Shown piece after piece: positions 56,835 to 64,000 of a DNA stretch of 64,000 nucleotides (positions within the stretch are counted from its first letter, which is position 1; each line of letters opens with the position of its first letter). The DNA lies in the NCBI RefSeq assembly GCF_004768545.1, contig NZ_CP038634.1, positions 558,001-622,000 of the forward strand, read 5' to 3'. The stretch is from Cupriavidus oxalaticus (lineage in GTDB: Bacteria > Pseudomonadota > Gammaproteobacteria > Burkholderiales > Burkholderiaceae). Below the pieces are notes generated by a model. That model searched no databases. It saw only the letters and a list, made by a program, of their open reading frames with translations, and was not told the origin of the DNA. The translations under genes and the position numbers were made by a program.

Positions 56835-57605
56835 ATGAACCGGAAAAGTGATACACAGGTCGCCTCAACCGGCGATGAGGGGCCGAGCGCCGTGATTGCG
56901 GTGACGCGCGCGTTACGCGTGCTGGAAGCCTTCGGGGTCAATGACCCGCACCTGTCGCTGGCCGAACTGAGCCGGCGCACCGGCATCCACAAGACCACCG
57001 TGCTGCGGCTGGCCCGGACGCTGGCGGCGGACAACTACCTGGTGCAGAAGGAAGACGGCAACTGGCGGCTGGGGCGCGCCGCGGGATGGCTGGGCGCGTG
57101 CTACCAGGCAACGTTCAATGTGCAGGAAGTGGTGGAGCCGGTCCTGCGGGAACTGACGATCCGGACCGGCGAAAGCGCTTCGTTCTACATCCGCGAGGGT
57201 CAGCAGCGCACCTGCCTGCTCCGGGTCGAAGGGCCGCAGGCCATCCGCCATCACGTCAGGATCGGCGCGGCACTGCCGCTGGACAGCGGCTCGCCCGGCC
57301 GGGTCATATTGGCGTTCTCGGGAGAGCCGGGCGAGCCCTATGAAATGATCCGGCGCCGCGGATTCCACCTGTCGCTCGGCGAGCGCGAACCCGAGGTCTC
57401 CAGCGTCTCCGCGCCGGTGTTCGGATTGCACTGGCGCCTGCTGGGCTCGATGTGCATTTCGGGACCGACTTCCCGGCTCAGCGAAGCGCGGTTGCTCGAG
57501 CTGGCGCAGACCGTGGTCGACGCCGCGAACAAGCTGTCGTATGCGATGGCAGGCAGCCAGCGGCCCGCCATGCAGCTGGAAAAGCCGTCGACCTGGCATC
57601 CCTGA
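56835..57605 (+). CDS. IclR family regulator
   Basis: 256 residues. Helix-turn-helix AVTRALRVLEAFGVNDPHLSLAELSRRTGIHKTTVLRLARTLA region, then an IclR effector domain (YIREGQQRTCLLRVEGPQ, LDSGSPGRVILAFSGE). Likely controls the divergent Bug-RraA-dehydrogenase-Bug-lactonase run at 56726-52089. Start at the ATG at 56835 (MNRKSD); the upstream frame has no family residues. Effector unknown. Confidence 0.9.
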   Translation: MNRKSDTQVASTGDEGPSAVIAVTRALRVLEAFGVNDPHLSLAELSRRTGIHKTTVLRLARTLAADNYLVQKEDGNWRLGRAAGWLGACYQATFNVQEVVEPVLRELTIRTGESASFYIREGQQRTCLLRVEGPQAIRHHVRIGAALPLDSGSPGRVILAFSGEPGEPYEMIRRRGFHLSLGEREPEVSSVSAPVFGLHWRLLGSMCISGPTSRLSEARLLELAQTVVDAANKLSYAMAGSQRPAMQLEKPSTWHP

Positions 57606-57631
57606 CGCGCAGGACCCGACGGATTACCGGC

Positions 57632-57735
57632 TCAGAAGAAGTGCCGGATCCCGGTGCGCAGCAGCAGCTGGTTCCGGTTCGAGGAGACCCCGTACAAGGT
57701 CACCGAGCCCTGCGCGAATGCCTGCGCCTCAACAC
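57632..57735 (-). pseudogene. Porin remnant (N-end joined to C-end)
   Basis: On the minus strand the frame reads AQAFAQGSVTLYGVSSNRNQ then LLLRTGIRHFF and stop. GSVTLYGV is the first strand of Gram-negative porins just after the signal peptide, and LRTGIRHFF is their closing strand with terminal Phe. About 300 residues between are gone. So this is an internally deleted porin gene, without its start. Lies between the convergent IclR and exporter genes. Confidence 0.7.
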
Positions 57736-57771
57736 GCACAACAATATTCTTGTCCTGTTATTGAATGGATT

Positions 57772-58731
57772 TCACTGCCCGTGGGCGCGCTCGTGCGCTG
57801 CGCCCGGTTCCGGCGAAGCCGGTGCCCTGGCACGTTGCCCGCGCGTAGCGAGCCAACACAGGATGGAGCCGGCGCAGACCATGGATGCGCCCTTCCAGAA
57901 TGCGATCGACAGCGGCGTGCGCAACAGCATGGCCGCCAGCGCGGCGGAAAGGACCGGGATGAAATAGGAGGCGCCGGCAAGTACCGTGACATTGCCGTGC
58001 AGGATGCCGACGTTCCAGGCAGCGTAGCCAAACCCCATCGCGGAGGCTGCCAGCGCCAGGTACAGGATGGCCTCATAGCTGAACACCATTGCCCCGCCGT
58101 CGCCGGTGAAGTACTTGATCCACAGCGCCAGCGCCGTCAGCATGAAGAACAGCGTGACGCCATTCTTGCCGCCGGCGATGCGGCTGGTCACGGTGCAATA
58201 GGCCGCCCAGATCATGGCGCCCGCAAAGGCCAGCCCGTAGCTGAGCGGGTTGTCCTGGATATTTGCCGCCATCCCGGCGAAGTCCAGTCCCTGGTCGCCG
58301 CCAAGCACCCGGCAAATGCCAAGGACGGCAATCGCAAATCCGGGAACGACCAGCAGGTTCGATTTCTGGCCGTTGAATGCAATGGCGCACAACATGGTAA
58401 AGCTCGGCCACAGGTAGTTGACCATGCCGACCTCGATGGCCTGCCTGCCGCTGTTGGCATAGCCAATGGACAGGGACAGGCACAGCTCATAGGAAACGAA
58501 CAGGAGGCTTCCCCAGATGAGGTAGCGCCGGGGAAATTCACCTGGCTTGACGAAGCCGACAGTCAGCCAGAGCAAGGCCGAGGCAACGGAATACATCATG
58601 GCCGCGCCGCCGGTTGCGCCAAGGCTTTCGCTGACGCCACGAATCAGGCCGACGATCGAACTCCATAACAGGATCGCGATCAGCCCGATGAGTGTTGCCT
58701 GACGCTTGCTTCGGATGACACCTGCTTGCAT
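57772..58731 (-). CDS. yddG: YddG-like aromatic amino acid exporter (EamA family)
   Basis: 319 residues from the ATG at 58731, ten helices. The chain follows E. coli YddG closely as I recall it: KRQATLIGLIAILLWSSIVGLIRGVSE, LLFVSYELCLSLSIGYANS, QAIEVGMVNYLWPSFTMLCAI, AAWNVGILHGNVTVLAG. YddG exports phenylalanine, tyrosine, tryptophan and some toxic aromatics. A GAGG lies upstream; a longer frame to 58800 or beyond has no family residues. Single gene. Confidence 0.88.
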   Translation of the reverse strand: MQAGVIRSKRQATLIGLIAILLWSSIVGLIRGVSESLGATGGAAMMYSVASALLWLTVGFVKPGEFPRRYLIWGSLLFVSYELCLSLSIGYANSGRQAIEVGMVNYLWPSFTMLCAIAFNGQKSNLLVVPGFAIAVLGICRVLGGDQGLDFAGMAANIQDNPLSYGLAFAGAMIWAAYCTVTSRIAGGKNGVTLFFMLTALALWIKYFTGDGGAMVFSYEAILYLALAASAMGFGYAAWNVGILHGNVTVLAGASYFIPVLSAALAAMLLRTPLSIAFWKGASMVCAGSILCWLATRGQRARAPASPEPGAAHERAHGQ

Positions 58732-59075
58732 TGAACGGATGACCTCATGAGGGACGATGGGAGGAAAAAATGCGGGAGCGGACTCCGGCGAGTCGCGCAT
58801 GATACGTGTGTTGCGGCGCGACCGGGCATCGCGCGAGCGCCATGCCCGGTCCCGGACGGGACCCGGGGCATGGCTCGCCATGTCACTCAGCTGTGGCCCG
58901 ACCGGTCCGATACGTCGATCCAGATGGGGCCAGCGCGATGGCTTCGTCCACGCTCTGGAAAGTCGTGACCGAAAGGACCGAAATGGGCTTCGCTGACCAG
59001 CGCACCGATCCGATGGTCCGGATCGGGGCGATTACCCATCTTCCACTCGCGCATCTGGACGCAACAGGCTCGCCA
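58732..59075. other. Gap upstream of the yddG-like gene
   Basis: 344 bases between the exporter start and the hairpin after the next Bug gene. Open frames lack family features. It must carry the exporter promoter, not recognised. Confidence 0.5.
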
Positions 59076-59102
59076 CATGCACGCCCGCATGTGGCGTGCA
59101 TG
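59076..59102 (-). terminator. Hairpin right after the Bug gene
   Basis: CATGCACGCC (59076-59085) pairs with GGCGTGCATG (59093-59102), a 10-bp stem 4 bases from the Bug stop at 59106. No T tract. Likely ends the Bug-DUF1254 operon. Confidence 0.6.
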
Positions 59103-59105
59103 CCG

Positions 59106-60113
59106 CTACTCCAGCACCACGCCATTGCCCTTGATCACCGCGGCCCACTTGCGCACTTCCGCATCGATGAACCGCGCAAATCCGGCACTGTCGCCCGGCT
59201 CGGGCTGCAATCCCAGCGCCGCCAGCTTGCTGCGCATATCCGCGTCGGACAGCACCGCGCTGGCATCCTGGTTGAGCTGGCGCACGATCGCCGCGGGCGT
59301 CCCGGCTGGCGCCATCAGGCCGAACCAGCCGTAGCCGGTCACGCCGGGACAGCCCTGCTCGACTAACGTGGGCGCATCGGGATAGACCGGCGTGCGCTGC
59401 TCCGACGCAACCGCCAGCACCCGCAGCTTGCCCGCCTTGATAAACGGCAGCGCCGTCGTGATGGCGGTCAGCGTGGCATCCACCCGGCCGGCCAGCAGCT
59501 CGGTGTAGGCGGTGGCATCGCCGCGGTAGTGCACGTTCAGCACCTTGAACTTCGCCTGTGCGCCGAACAGTTCCGCCGTCAGGTGCGGCCCCGACCCGGC
59601 GCCGGGCGAGGCAAAGGTCACGCCGTCCGCTTTCGCGCGCGCCAGCTTGACGAAATCCGCGACCGAGCGCGCCGGCGAATCCGCCTTGACGATCAGGAAC
59701 ACCGGGCCGAGCACGCGCGGCCCGACCGCGACGAAATCCTTGTGGATGTCGTATTGCTGCGGCAGCCCGGCCGCCGTATTGATGGCAAACGGCGCGGCGG
59801 CCCACAGCAGCGTGTAGCCGTCGGGGGCGGCGCGCGCCAGCGTTTCGTTGGCGACCCGGGTGCCGGCGCCCGGCTTGTTCTCGACCACGAACTGCTGGCC
59901 ATACTTGCGGCTCAGCGCTTCGGCCAGCAGCCGCGCCGAGGTGTCATTGGACCCGCCGGGGCCATACGGCGAGATCAGCCGCACGGTGCGCGCCGGATAC
60001 GCCTGCGCCAGCGCGGACAGCGGCGCCAGCGCGGGCGCCGCGCCCAGCAGCATCACGTCGCGCATGCGTGCCAGCAGGTCCCTGCGCGATATCTTGTCAG
60101 CAGTCATCGTCAT
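59106..60113 (-). CDS. Bug/TctC family periplasmic binding protein
   Basis: 335 residues. N terminus TADKISRRDLLARMRDVMLLGAAPALAPLSALAQA is a Tat-type signal. Then YPARTVRLISPYGPGGSNDTSARLL, VVENKPGAGTRVANETLARAAPDGYT and FASPGAGSGPHLTAELF. Some Bug positions differ (SNDTSARLL against the usual TD-x3-R). Its ATG overlaps the DUF1254 stop (ATGA), so it is co-translated with it. Last gene of the four-gene operon. Confidence 0.88.
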   Translation of the reverse strand: MTMTADKISRRDLLARMRDVMLLGAAPALAPLSALAQAYPARTVRLISPYGPGGSNDTSARLLAEALSRKYGQQFVVENKPGAGTRVANETLARAAPDGYTLLWAAAPFAINTAAGLPQQYDIHKDFVAVGPRVLGPVFLIVKADSPARSVADFVKLARAKADGVTFASPGAGSGPHLTAELFGAQAKFKVLNVHYRGDATAYTELLAGRVDATLTAITTALPFIKAGKLRVLAVASEQRTPVYPDAPTLVEQGCPGVTGYGWFGLMAPAGTPAAIVRQLNQDASAVLSDADMRSKLAALGLQPEPGDSAGFARFIDAEVRKWAAVIKGNGVVLE

Positions 60114-61468
60114 GCCTCCACGGCCTGGATCCCCGGATACGAAAAGGTCTTGCCAAGGTGCGCCGCGCCCGGCACGTACAGCCGCAGCGCCACGTAGAAG
60201 GGCCCTGCCGGCGCCGGCAGCCAGTTGCCGTGGCGCGCCGCGTCGCGTGGGGCCGCGGCGCCCAGGTGCAGGCGCAGGCTGCCGTCCGGCTCGTAGCGCA
60301 GGCTCGGCGAGCGGTCGCCCAGCGAATAGCGGGCGATCGGGTTCTCCACCAGCATGCAGTCGCCCTTGTCGTACATGGTCAGCGACCAGAACGCGCCCAC
60401 CTGCGGCAGCTGGCCGGCGGGGAACGCCAGCTCGTGCGGCTCGTTCCCGTCGAGCGGGCGGCCGTGCGCATCGCAATCGGCGATGATGTACATGGCCTCT
60501 TCCATGCCGAGCGCGCCGATGTAGTTGCGCGCCACCTGCGCGCGCTCGGCATAGCGCGTGCCGAACGACGCGCCGATCTCGACCGGCAGGTTCCAGCCGC
60601 CGCCCAGCGCGGAAGGCATCGGCCGGGCCAGTTCGGCCAGCACCTGCTCCATGGCAGCGGCCAGCAGCGCCACCTGCGTTTCCTTCAGCGGCACGCCCTC
60701 GCTCGCGGCACCGAGGCCGAGCGCGGCGAAGGCCTGCACTGTCGCCGCCTCGTCTGCTGGCGGCGGGTTCTCGCGCAGCGCGCGGTTCACCACGTCGGCA
60801 TAGCGCCGCACCTGCTGCGGCGACGCGCCGAGGTGTTCGTTGGGCTGCATGCCGACATCGTACGCGCGCACCGCGTCGCCGCCGTCCGGCAGCGTCAGCC
60901 GGAAGCGGTCCTGCAGCGCATGCACCGCGGGCAGGTCGTCCGGGCCGTCCACCAGCAGCCGGCCCAGCAGCCACACCGCATCGGTCGGACAGGCGATGGC
61001 GGTGGCGCCAGCCGGGGCTTCGCCCTGCCAGCCGGGACCGTGCAGCAGGAAGCGCCCGGCCTGCGTGCCGGTGGTGCGACTGCCGATGTAGGCGAACGGG
61101 TTGGTATAGAAATCGAGCAGCCCTAGCACGTAGTAGCGGCCGGCGCTGTCCGGCACCTCCAGCAGCAGCGGTCCCTGCGACAGGTCGAGCCAGGCGTTGC
61201 TGTACAGCGTGTCGTTGTTGGGCGTGACCACCTGCCGGTGCTGCGGCCCGAGCAGCTGGCGCGTGTGGAAGAACTGGTTGACCCAGCGCAGCGTGCCGTC
61301 GGGGCGCGCGTCGGCAAAGGCGCCTTCACGGCGGCGGCGCGGGCAGGTGGCGGCGCGCATGCGCGCCATTTCGTAGAGCGGCAGCGTGTACAGCACTGCC
61401 TCGCGGGCCAGCGCGGGCAGTCGGGAACCGGCGAAAGAATCGGCGGATGAATCGGCGGATTTTGTCAT
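60110..61468 (-). CDS. DUF1254/DUF1214 protein, first copy
   Basis: 452 residues. DUF1254 part: AREAVLYTLPLYEMARMRAATCP, NQFFHTRQLLGPQHRQVVTPNNDTLYSNAWLDLSQGP (family core region), RYYVLGLLDFYTNPFAYIG. DUF1214 part at the C terminus: FWSLTMYDKGDCMLVENPIARYSLGDRSPSLRYEPDGSL and NWLPAPAGPFYVALRLYVP. Function unknown; some relatives are exported, but no signal is seen here. GAGGAG precedes the ATG. Overlaps the Bug gene, 13 bases behind the second copy. Confidence 0.88.
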   Translation of the reverse strand: MTKSADSSADSFAGSRLPALAREAVLYTLPLYEMARMRAATCPRRRREGAFADARPDGTLRWVNQFFHTRQLLGPQHRQVVTPNNDTLYSNAWLDLSQGPLLLEVPDSAGRYYVLGLLDFYTNPFAYIGSRTTGTQAGRFLLHGPGWQGEAPAGATAIACPTDAVWLLGRLLVDGPDDLPAVHALQDRFRLTLPDGGDAVRAYDVGMQPNEHLGASPQQVRRYADVVNRALRENPPPADEAATVQAFAALGLGAASEGVPLKETQVALLAAAMEQVLAELARPMPSALGGGWNLPVEIGASFGTRYAERAQVARNYIGALGMEEAMYIIADCDAHGRPLDGNEPHELAFPAGQLPQVGAFWSLTMYDKGDCMLVENPIARYSLGDRSPSLRYEPDGSLRLHLGAAAPRDAARHGNWLPAPAGPFYVALRLYVPGAAHLGKTFSYPGIQAVEA

Positions 61469-61481
61469 GGAATCTCGCTCC

Positions 61482-62813
61482 TCAGGCAACCCGGCGCACC
61501 GGCGGAATGCGGTACTCGCCCGCGATAAAGGCCGGCGCGGGATGGTACAGGCGCAGGATCAGGTAGAACGGGCCCGCGGGAGCGGGCAGCCAGTTGTCGG
61601 CCTGTTCGGCCTGTTCCGGCCGCCGGTGCGAGATCGGGATGACCAGGCTGCCGTCGGGCTCCATGCGCAAGCCGGGCGTGCGGTCTCCCACGGCGTAGCG
61701 GCCGATCTCGTTGGCGCTGAAGAAGCGGCCCTCACCGTACAGCGAGACCGACCAGAACGCCTGCGCCGGCGGCAGCATGCCGGGCGGGAAGCTCAGTTCG
61801 TATGCCTGCGCCCCATGCAGGGGCTCGCTGTCGGCATCGAAATCGGCCATCGCGTAGATGGCTTCGTCGGCGCGCAACGCGCCCAGGCCCTTCATCGCGG
61901 TGCAGGCGCGCTGCAGCCAGTCGTCGCCATAGACGCCGAGCTTCAGGCTGTAGCCCCAGCTCTTGCGGCCCTGGCTGCGCGTATGCGCCTCGATCAGCTG
62001 CATGGCCTGGCGATACGCGTTCTCCAGGCCGGCGCGGACTTCCGCGCGCAATGCCGTGACGTCGACCTCGCCCTCCAGCTTCAGGCCGGCCTTGCGCAGC
62101 AGCGTGAACGCGCCCAGCTCGCGCTCGGCGGGCGGGTACTCGCGCAACGCATTGAACAGGTTCTGGAAGAAATCGAGCGCCTCGTTGCCGGTATCGCGCC
62201 AGTCGCGCACGCATTGCGGCATGGGCTTGCCCGGCGCCTCGAGCGCGAAGCCGCTTTCGAATGCATGGGCCGCGGCCAGGTCGTCAGGACCCTGCACCAG
62301 CACGCGCCCCAGCAGCCATACCAGCGAGGTCGGACAGGCCACGACATGCTCGCCTTCAGCGTGCTGGCCGGGGCCGACCAGCGTCACCGTGCCGCCTTCG
62401 GCCGGCACGGTGCGCGGGCCCAGGTTCTCGAAGTTGTTGGTCCAGGCATCGAGCAGCTCCACCACGTAGTAGCGGTCGCGCTGTTGGTCGCACTTCGGCA
62501 GCGGCGGCACGCGCAGCGTGACCGCCCCGTCGGCCAGGTTGGCCCAGCCGCAGAAATACAGCAGGTCATTGGCGGGCGTGACGACGTCGCGGTCTTCATG
62601 CGTCCACTGGCGCTCGCTCGCCGACAGCGTGTTGACCGGGGCGCGGCCATAGCCGGTGGCCTCGCTGACTGCGGTCTGCAGCTTGCAGGTACGGATCGTT
62701 TCGACCAGCGGATAGCCGTAGATCGCCAGCGGTATGGCGGCGGCGGCGACCAGCGCTTCCTGGCTGGAGCTGTAGACGGGTGCGGAGAAGAACTGTGGCG
62801 CGGGATGGTTCAT
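61482..62813 (-). CDS. DUF1254/DUF1214 protein, second copy
   Basis: 443 residues with the same two domains: AIPLAIYGYPLVETIRT, VVTPANDLLYFCGWANLADGAVTL, RYYVVELLDAWTNNFENLG; then FWSVSLYGEGRFFSANEIGRYAVGDRTPGLRMEPDGSL and NWLPAPAGPFYLILRLYHP. It differs enough from the first copy to be an old duplication or a hetero-pair. No signal peptide. GGAG precedes the ATG. Between the first Bug gene (47 bases upstream) and the other DUF1254 gene. Confidence 0.88.
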   Translation of the reverse strand: MNHPAPQFFSAPVYSSSQEALVAAAAIPLAIYGYPLVETIRTCKLQTAVSEATGYGRAPVNTLSASERQWTHEDRDVVTPANDLLYFCGWANLADGAVTLRVPPLPKCDQQRDRYYVVELLDAWTNNFENLGPRTVPAEGGTVTLVGPGQHAEGEHVVACPTSLVWLLGRVLVQGPDDLAAAHAFESGFALEAPGKPMPQCVRDWRDTGNEALDFFQNLFNALREYPPAERELGAFTLLRKAGLKLEGEVDVTALRAEVRAGLENAYRQAMQLIEAHTRSQGRKSWGYSLKLGVYGDDWLQRACTAMKGLGALRADEAIYAMADFDADSEPLHGAQAYELSFPPGMLPPAQAFWSVSLYGEGRFFSANEIGRYAVGDRTPGLRMEPDGSLVIPISHRRPEQAEQADNWLPAPAGPFYLILRLYHPAPAFIAGEYRIPPVRRVA

Positions 62814-62860
62814 GCAGGGCTCCGGGAAAAATAGGCGGAAATTGTGGGAACGCGTGCGGC

Positions 62861-63916
62861 TCATTCCTGTGCCGCGCCGCTCGACTTGACCAGCGTGGCC
62901 CAGGCTGGCACATCGCTGCGCATCTGCGCGGCAAAGGCGCTGCGCGGCTGGGGGCTGTAGCGCATGCCGAACGCGTCGGCCTGCGCCTTGATGGCGGGAT
63001 CGCGCATGACGGCGACGGTGGCGCGCTCAAGCTTGTCGACGATCTCGGCCGGCGTGCGCGCGGGGGCGAACAGCGCGAACCAGCTGTCCACGCCGAACGC
63101 CACGCCGGCCTCGGTAAAGGTCGGCACGTCGGGCAGCGCCGGCGAACGCTCGGAGCCGGTAACCGCCAGCGCCCTCACCTTGCCGCTGCGGATCAGCGGC
63201 AGCGTGCCGGCAAGGTCGGACATGGCCACGGGCAGCGTGCCGCCCATCACGTCGGTCAGCATCGGGCTGACGCCCTTATAGGGGATGTGGCGCAGGCGGA
63301 TGCCGCCCAGCACGTTGAGGCTTTCGCCGGCGAGATGGCCGCCGGAGCCGTTGCCCCACGAGCCGTAGGTCAGGTCGGCACCGGGGCGCCTGGCCGCGGC
63401 GATCAGCGCGGGCAGGTCGCGGCCGGTAAAGCCGGGGCCGGCGATCAGCACGTTGCCGCCGTAGAAGAGCCGGCTGACGGGCACGAAGTCGCGCAGCGGG
63501 TCGTAGGGCAGTTTCGGGAAAATGGCTGGTGCGATCGCATGCGTGGCGGAGATGCCAAGCACCAGCGTGTAGCCGTCCGGCGCGGCGCGCGCGACCTGTG
63601 CGGAGCCGATGGTGCCGGTGGCGCCGGCTACGTTCTCCACCACCACGGTCTTGCCGAGTTCCTTCGACAGGCCCGCCGCCAGCAGCCGGCCGACCACATC
63701 GGTGCCGCCGCCCGGCGGGAACGGCACTACCAGCCGGATCGGCTTGTCGGGATAGGTGCCGGGATTGGGGCCGGGATTGGGGCCGGGATTGGGGCCGGGA
63801 TTGGGGCCGGCGTGCGCGGGGGATACCACCCCGCAGAGCGCCACGGCGAGCGCGCCGAGTGCGCCCAGCGCGCGCAGCGCGATGCGCCGCGCCGGCAAGT
63901 GCTTGTGCCTTTGCAT
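62861..63916 (-). CDS. Bug/TctC protein with PNPG repeat
   Basis: 351 residues. Signal MQRHKHLPARRIALRALGAL ending AHA, then GPNPGPNPGPNPGPNPG, then the mature Bug fold (YPDKPIRLVVPFPPGGGTDVVGRLL, VVENVAGATGTIGSAQVARAAPDGYT, IPYKGVSPMLTDVMGG). The repeat sits exactly at the start of the mature protein and lengthens it by about 16 residues against other Bug proteins. First gene of the operon 63916-59106. The bases upstream to 64000 show no promoter I can name. Confidence 0.9.
   Translation of the reverse strand: MQRHKHLPARRIALRALGALGALAVALCGVVSPAHAGPNPGPNPGPNPGPNPGTYPDKPIRLVVPFPPGGGTDVVGRLLAAGLSKELGKTVVVENVAGATGTIGSAQVARAAPDGYTLVLGISATHAIAPAIFPKLPYDPLRDFVPVSRLFYGGNVLIAGPGFTGRDLPALIAAARRPGADLTYGSWGNGSGGHLAGESLNVLGGIRLRHIPYKGVSPMLTDVMGGTLPVAMSDLAGTLPLIRSGKVRALAVTGSERSPALPDVPTFTEAGVAFGVDSWFALFAPARTPAEIVDKLERATVAVMRDPAIKAQADAFGMRYSPQPRSAFAAQMRSDVPAWATLVKSSGAAQE
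63759..63806 (-). repeat. Four tandem 12-mers inside the Bug gene
   Basis: The unit CCGGGATTGGGG occurs four times without a gap (63759, 63771, 63783, 63795) and codes the PNPG repeat. In-frame 12-base units can gain or lose copies by slippage without a frameshift. Confidence 0.85.
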
Positions 63917-64000
63917 GCTTGTCTCCAGTCTTGATTGAGGTACTGCGTCTGGCCGCGGGGCGGCGCCCGTCTGTGCGGGCATCCTGTCCACCGCGTTGCG

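Noticed and set aside
53052..63916. A tripartite tricarboxylate transporter
   Set aside because: Four Bug/TctC binding proteins are present, but no TctA or TctB membrane gene is in the window.

Overview
The window reads as chromosome of a beta-proteobacterium of the genus Cupriavidus. The protein at 44506-45690 matches the beta-ketothiolase BktB as I remember it from C. necator, and the GC-rich codon use, the many orphan Bug/TctC binding proteins and the oxalate/formate genes fit that genus (C. necator, C. oxalaticus or a relative; the species cannot be fixed from the sequence alone). No rRNA, tRNA, CRISPR array or intact insertion sequence was seen.

Layout. 1-2.9 kb: the end of a siderophore-type nonribosomal peptide locus (thioesterase, phosphopantetheinyl transferase, diaminobutyrate aminotransferase). 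2.9-8.1 kb: a cyclohexanecarboxylate cluster (aliA, aliB, badI, badH) with a divergent MarR regulator (badR). 8.3-12.5 kb: small proteins, an AI-2E family membrane protein and a TonB-dependent siderophore receptor behind a Fur-like site. 12.5-36.3 kb: an oxalate/formate region. It holds a soluble NAD-dependent formate dehydrogenase (two subunits), an oxalate/formate antiporter, two LysR regulators, oxc-frc, a second frc with a FAH-family gene and pntAB, a GntR regulator and a PanE-like reductase. A small accessory patch (toxin-antitoxin remnant, membrane protein, PAS protein) lies inside it. 36.4-46.2 kb: housekeeping and metabolic genes (TerC, OpgD, GntR, two exporter or acetyltransferase genes, PuuE-like hydrolase, 3-hydroxyacyl-CoA dehydrogenase, bktB). 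46.2-51.8 kb: a membrane-bound formate dehydrogenase operon fdoGHI-fdhE. 51.8-64 kb: catabolic clusters rich in Bug proteins, one beside an IclR regulator, and an operon pairing two Bug proteins with two DUF1254 proteins, plus a YddG-like exporter.

How the genes work together. OxlT imports oxalate in exchange for formate. Frc and Oxc activate and decarboxylate it to formyl-CoA and release formate, and the two formate dehydrogenases oxidise formate to CO2, one making NADH and one feeding the quinone pool. PntAB can turn NADH into NADPH, which oxalate assimilation needs. The strongest new signal is a shared operator, core GTATGTGATATATCA, found in full or in variant form at eight places. Each lies in front of the antiporter, a small membrane-protein gene, oxc-frc, the second frc operon, the PanE-like gene or the GntR regulator itself, so these genes form a candidate oxalate regulon. 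Several decayed genes (a second antiporter, higB, a porin and two enoyl-CoA hydratase scraps) show repeated deletion in this stretch.
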